From NCBI GenBank assembly GCA_041686955.1, contig JAWLCV010000134.1:1-6613 (forward strand): a stretch of DNA of 6,613 bases, written 5' to 3'. Below, one piece after another: positions 5,542 to 6,613 of this stretch. The notes beneath the pieces were generated by a model. It worked only from the letters and a program-made list of their open reading frames with translations. It had not been told where the DNA came from and did no database searches. Made by a program: the position numbers and the translations under genes. Numbering within the stretch: the stretch's first letter is position 1; each line of letters begins with the position of its first letter. The DNA comes from UBA7803 sp041686955. Lineage in GTDB: Bacteria; Pseudomonadota; Gammaproteobacteria; Pseudomonadales; Azotimanducaceae.

Positions 5542-5545
5542 AAGC
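5528..5545. promoter_or_regulatory. Interrupted dyad GCTTCT-N6-AGAAGC
   Basis: Six-base perfect arms flank a six-base spacer. It overlaps the third copy of the direct repeat. LysR sites are typically dyads containing T-N11-A; here the symmetric spacing is T-N10-A or T-N12-A, so it is close to, but not exactly, the standard form. Its position 77-94 bases before the citrate synthase ATG suits a regulator binding site. Confidence 0.45.
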
Positions 5546-5580
5546 ACAAGACCCCTGTCGTGTTGCCGCCTTCGGTCGTA

Positions 5581-5598
5581 GCTTGAGCCGGTATCGGC
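5581..5598 (+). promoter_or_regulatory. Stem-loop upstream of the citrate synthase ribosome binding site
   Basis: Inner arms GCCG (5587-5590) and CGGC (5595-5598 minus overlap shift; starts at 5595 after the loop GTAT) pair, and outer arms GCTT and AAGC extend the stem across a two-base GA bulge, ending at about 5602. It would sit in the 5' leader about ten bases before AGGAGG. It may be a leader hairpin or a protein binding dyad. Eight pairs with a bulge is modest evidence. Confidence 0.25.
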
Positions 5599-5610
5599 AA
5601 GCGTGTGATC

Positions 5611-5616
5611 AGGAGG
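5611..5616 (+). promoter_or_regulatory. Strong Shine-Dalgarno of citrate synthase
   Basis: A perfect AGGAGG lies five bases before the ATG at 5622 and fixes the citrate synthase start. It is the strongest ribosome binding site in the window, in keeping with a highly expressed central metabolic gene. Confidence 0.85.
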
Positions 5617-5621
5617 CAATC

Positions 5622-6613
5622 ATGGAGATTCACAAAGGCCTGGACGGCGTGGTGGTGGACACCACCGCGGTGAGTCTGGTGGACGGGGCTGGGGGTCAGC
5701 TTTCCTACCGCGGGCACCCCATCGACACTCTGGTGACGCGGCCGTTCGCCGAGGTGGCGGCGCTGGTGGCCACGGGGAAGTTCGACGCCGCCTTCGGCCG
5801 CCGCCTCGCCGCCAATGCGCGGCTCTCGCCACGGGAAGAGGCGCTGGTGCTGGGATTACCGGAGAGCGTGCACCCCATGCACGTGCTGCAGGGGCTCACC
5901 CCGCTCCTCGACCGGAGCGACGCGTTCGCCGAGCACGGCGACGCCGCCCAGGGATTCGCCGTGGCGGCGAAGCTGCCGAGCCTCATCGCCACCCACTTCC
6001 TGCGGGCGCCGGCCCCGTACGCCAGCGACGACGACCCCATCGCCCTGTTCCTCACGCAGATCGGCGCGCCGGAGCGGGAAGACGCCCACCGGGCCTTCGA
6101 AGCCGCCCAGATCCTGCAGATCGAGCACGGTTTCAATGCCGGCACGTTCACCGCACGGGTGGTGGCCAGCACCCTGGCGCCGGTGGAGAACGCGCTGTCG
6201 GCGGCCTTCGGCGCGCTCCACGGCGTGCTCCACGGCGGCGCCGACCAGGCGGCCCTGGAAACCGCGGACCGGGTGGGCAGTCCGGAGCGTGCCGCGGCCT
6301 TCGTCGATGACTGCCTCGCCCGCGGCGAGAAGGTCATGGGCATGGGCCACCGGGAGTACCGGGTGGTGGATCCCCGGGCAGTGCTGCTCAAGGGATTCGC
6401 CGGGCGCCTCGCCGCCGGCACCGAGCACGAGGTGACCTTCCGCACCCTGGAAGCCATCGAGGCCCGCTTCACCGAGCGCATGGCGGAACGCGGCAAGGAC
6501 CTCTACGCCAACGTGGAGTTCTACAAGGGCCTGGTGTTTCGCGTGCTCGGCCTGCCGCCGCGCTTCTTCACCGCCCTGTTCGGCATGGCGCGCGTGTTCG
6601 GCTACCTGGCGCA
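5622..6613 (+). CDS. Citrate synthase family protein, 3' end outside window
   Basis: The first 330 codons of a citrate synthase family enzyme, which condenses oxaloacetate with acetyl-CoA (or propionyl-CoA in methylcitrate synthases). It begins MEIHKGLDGVVVDTTAVSLV and GGQLSYRGHPIDTLV, the usual start of the short form (about 370 residues), which lacks the N-terminal extension of the 427-residue NADH-regulated E. coli enzyme. HGFNAGTFTARVVAST (about 168-183) precedes the active site. The catalytic histidines are His204 in LHGGADQAA and His243 in MGMGHREYRVVDPRA, equivalent to E. coli His264 and His305. The third catalytic position, E. coli Asp362 in NVDFYSG, is Glu299 in NVEFYKG. Spacing (39 and 56 residues) fits the E. 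coli enzyme (41 and 57). About 40 residues are probably missing at the C-terminus. Start and ribosome binding site are strong. The divergent LysR gene probably regulates it. Citrate versus methylcitrate activity cannot be decided here; no other prp genes are visible. Confidence 0.94.
   Translation, partial: MEIHKGLDGVVVDTTAVSLVDGAGGQLSYRGHPIDTLVTRPFAEVAALVATGKFDAAFGRRLAANARLSPREEALVLGLPESVHPMHVLQGLTPLLDRSDAFAEHGDAAQGFAVAAKLPSLIATHFLRAPAPYASDDDPIALFLTQIGAPEREDAHRAFEAAQILQIEHGFNAGTFTARVVASTLAPVENALSAAFGALHGVLHGGADQAALETADRVGSPERAAAFVDDCLARGEKVMGMGHREYRVVDPRAVLLKGFAGRLAAGTEHEVTFRTLEAIEARFTERMAERGKDLYANVEFYKGLVFRVLGLPPRFFTALFGMARVFGYLA

Larger units (their letters stand above)
5456..5621. other. 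LysR/citrate synthase divergent regulatory region
   Basis: This 166-bp gap should contain the promoters of both flanking genes and the LysR binding sites. It holds two 17-bp direct repeat units, a third partial copy, an 18-bp interrupted dyad and a stem-loop close to the citrate synthase ribosome binding site (each listed separately). No good sigma-70 -35/-10 pair was found in either direction, as expected for an activator-dependent promoter. It is noticeably less GC-rich than the genes. Confidence 0.6.

Noticed and set aside
4634..5581. A 315-codon plus-strand frame antisense to the LysR gene
   Set aside because: The opposite strand carries a canonical LysR protein; this frame has biased composition and no motif.
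5705..6496. A 263-codon minus-strand frame inside citrate synthase
   Set aside because: It lies fully antisense to a clear citrate synthase gene, is Ser/Arg/Ala-rich and has no known domain.
1..6613. Mobile elements, CRISPR arrays, tRNA or rRNA genes
   Set aside because: No transposase or integrase motifs, terminal repeats, regularly spaced repeat-spacer units or tRNA-like cloverleaf sequences were seen on either strand.

Overview
The window looks like chromosomal DNA from a high-GC proteobacterium, most likely a gammaproteobacterium. The G+C content is clearly well above 60% by eye (not computed), third codon positions are nearly all G or C, and genes are tightly packed with overlapping stops and starts. 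A small DUF2970-type membrane protein, typical of Gamma- and Betaproteobacteria, supports this. No mobile elements, tRNA or rRNA genes, CRISPR arrays or obviously foreign segments were seen. No stretch longer than 300 bases lacks a gene; the gaps are 297-447, 3743-3877, 4478-4510 and 5456-5621.

Layout. At the left edge (1-296, minus) is the 5' part of a small lipoprotein with a TonB C-terminal-type domain. Divergent from it is a DUF2970 membrane protein (448-729, plus) with an almost consensus -10 box only eight bases before its ATG. Its stop codon overlaps tail-to-tail with the stop of a minus-strand pair: a family 20 beta-N-acetylhexosaminidase (1721-3742) and, joined to it by a GTGA overlap, an anomeric N-acetylhexosamine 1-kinase-like phosphotransferase (726-1724). 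Divergent from that pair is a single-domain SIS sugar-phosphate isomerase of the KdsD/GutQ/KpsF type (3878-4477, plus). A perfect hairpin and an overlapping 16-bp palindrome separate it from a convergent LysR-family regulator (4511-5455, minus). The LysR gene is divergent from a citrate synthase family gene (5622 to the right edge, plus).

How the genes may work together. The central block (725-4477) reads as an amino-sugar module. A hexosaminidase without a signal peptide would release GlcNAc or GalNAc in the cytoplasm, and the coupled kinase would phosphorylate C1, giving a route toward UDP-sugars that avoids 6-phosphorylation and NagA/NagB. The neighbouring SIS protein keeps all five residues known to matter in E. 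coli KdsD but has no CBS domains, so it may supply arabinose 5-phosphate for KDO or isomerise another sugar phosphate. The right-hand block is a classic divergent LysR/target pair. Its 166-bp intergenic region has 17-bp-spaced direct repeats and a dyad that are good candidate operators. The citrate synthase has Glu where the catalytic Asp is usually found.

Most individual genes belong to known families. The parts most worth attention are the hexosaminidase-kinase-isomerase grouping, the LysR/citrate synthase operator region, and the Asp-to-Glu change.
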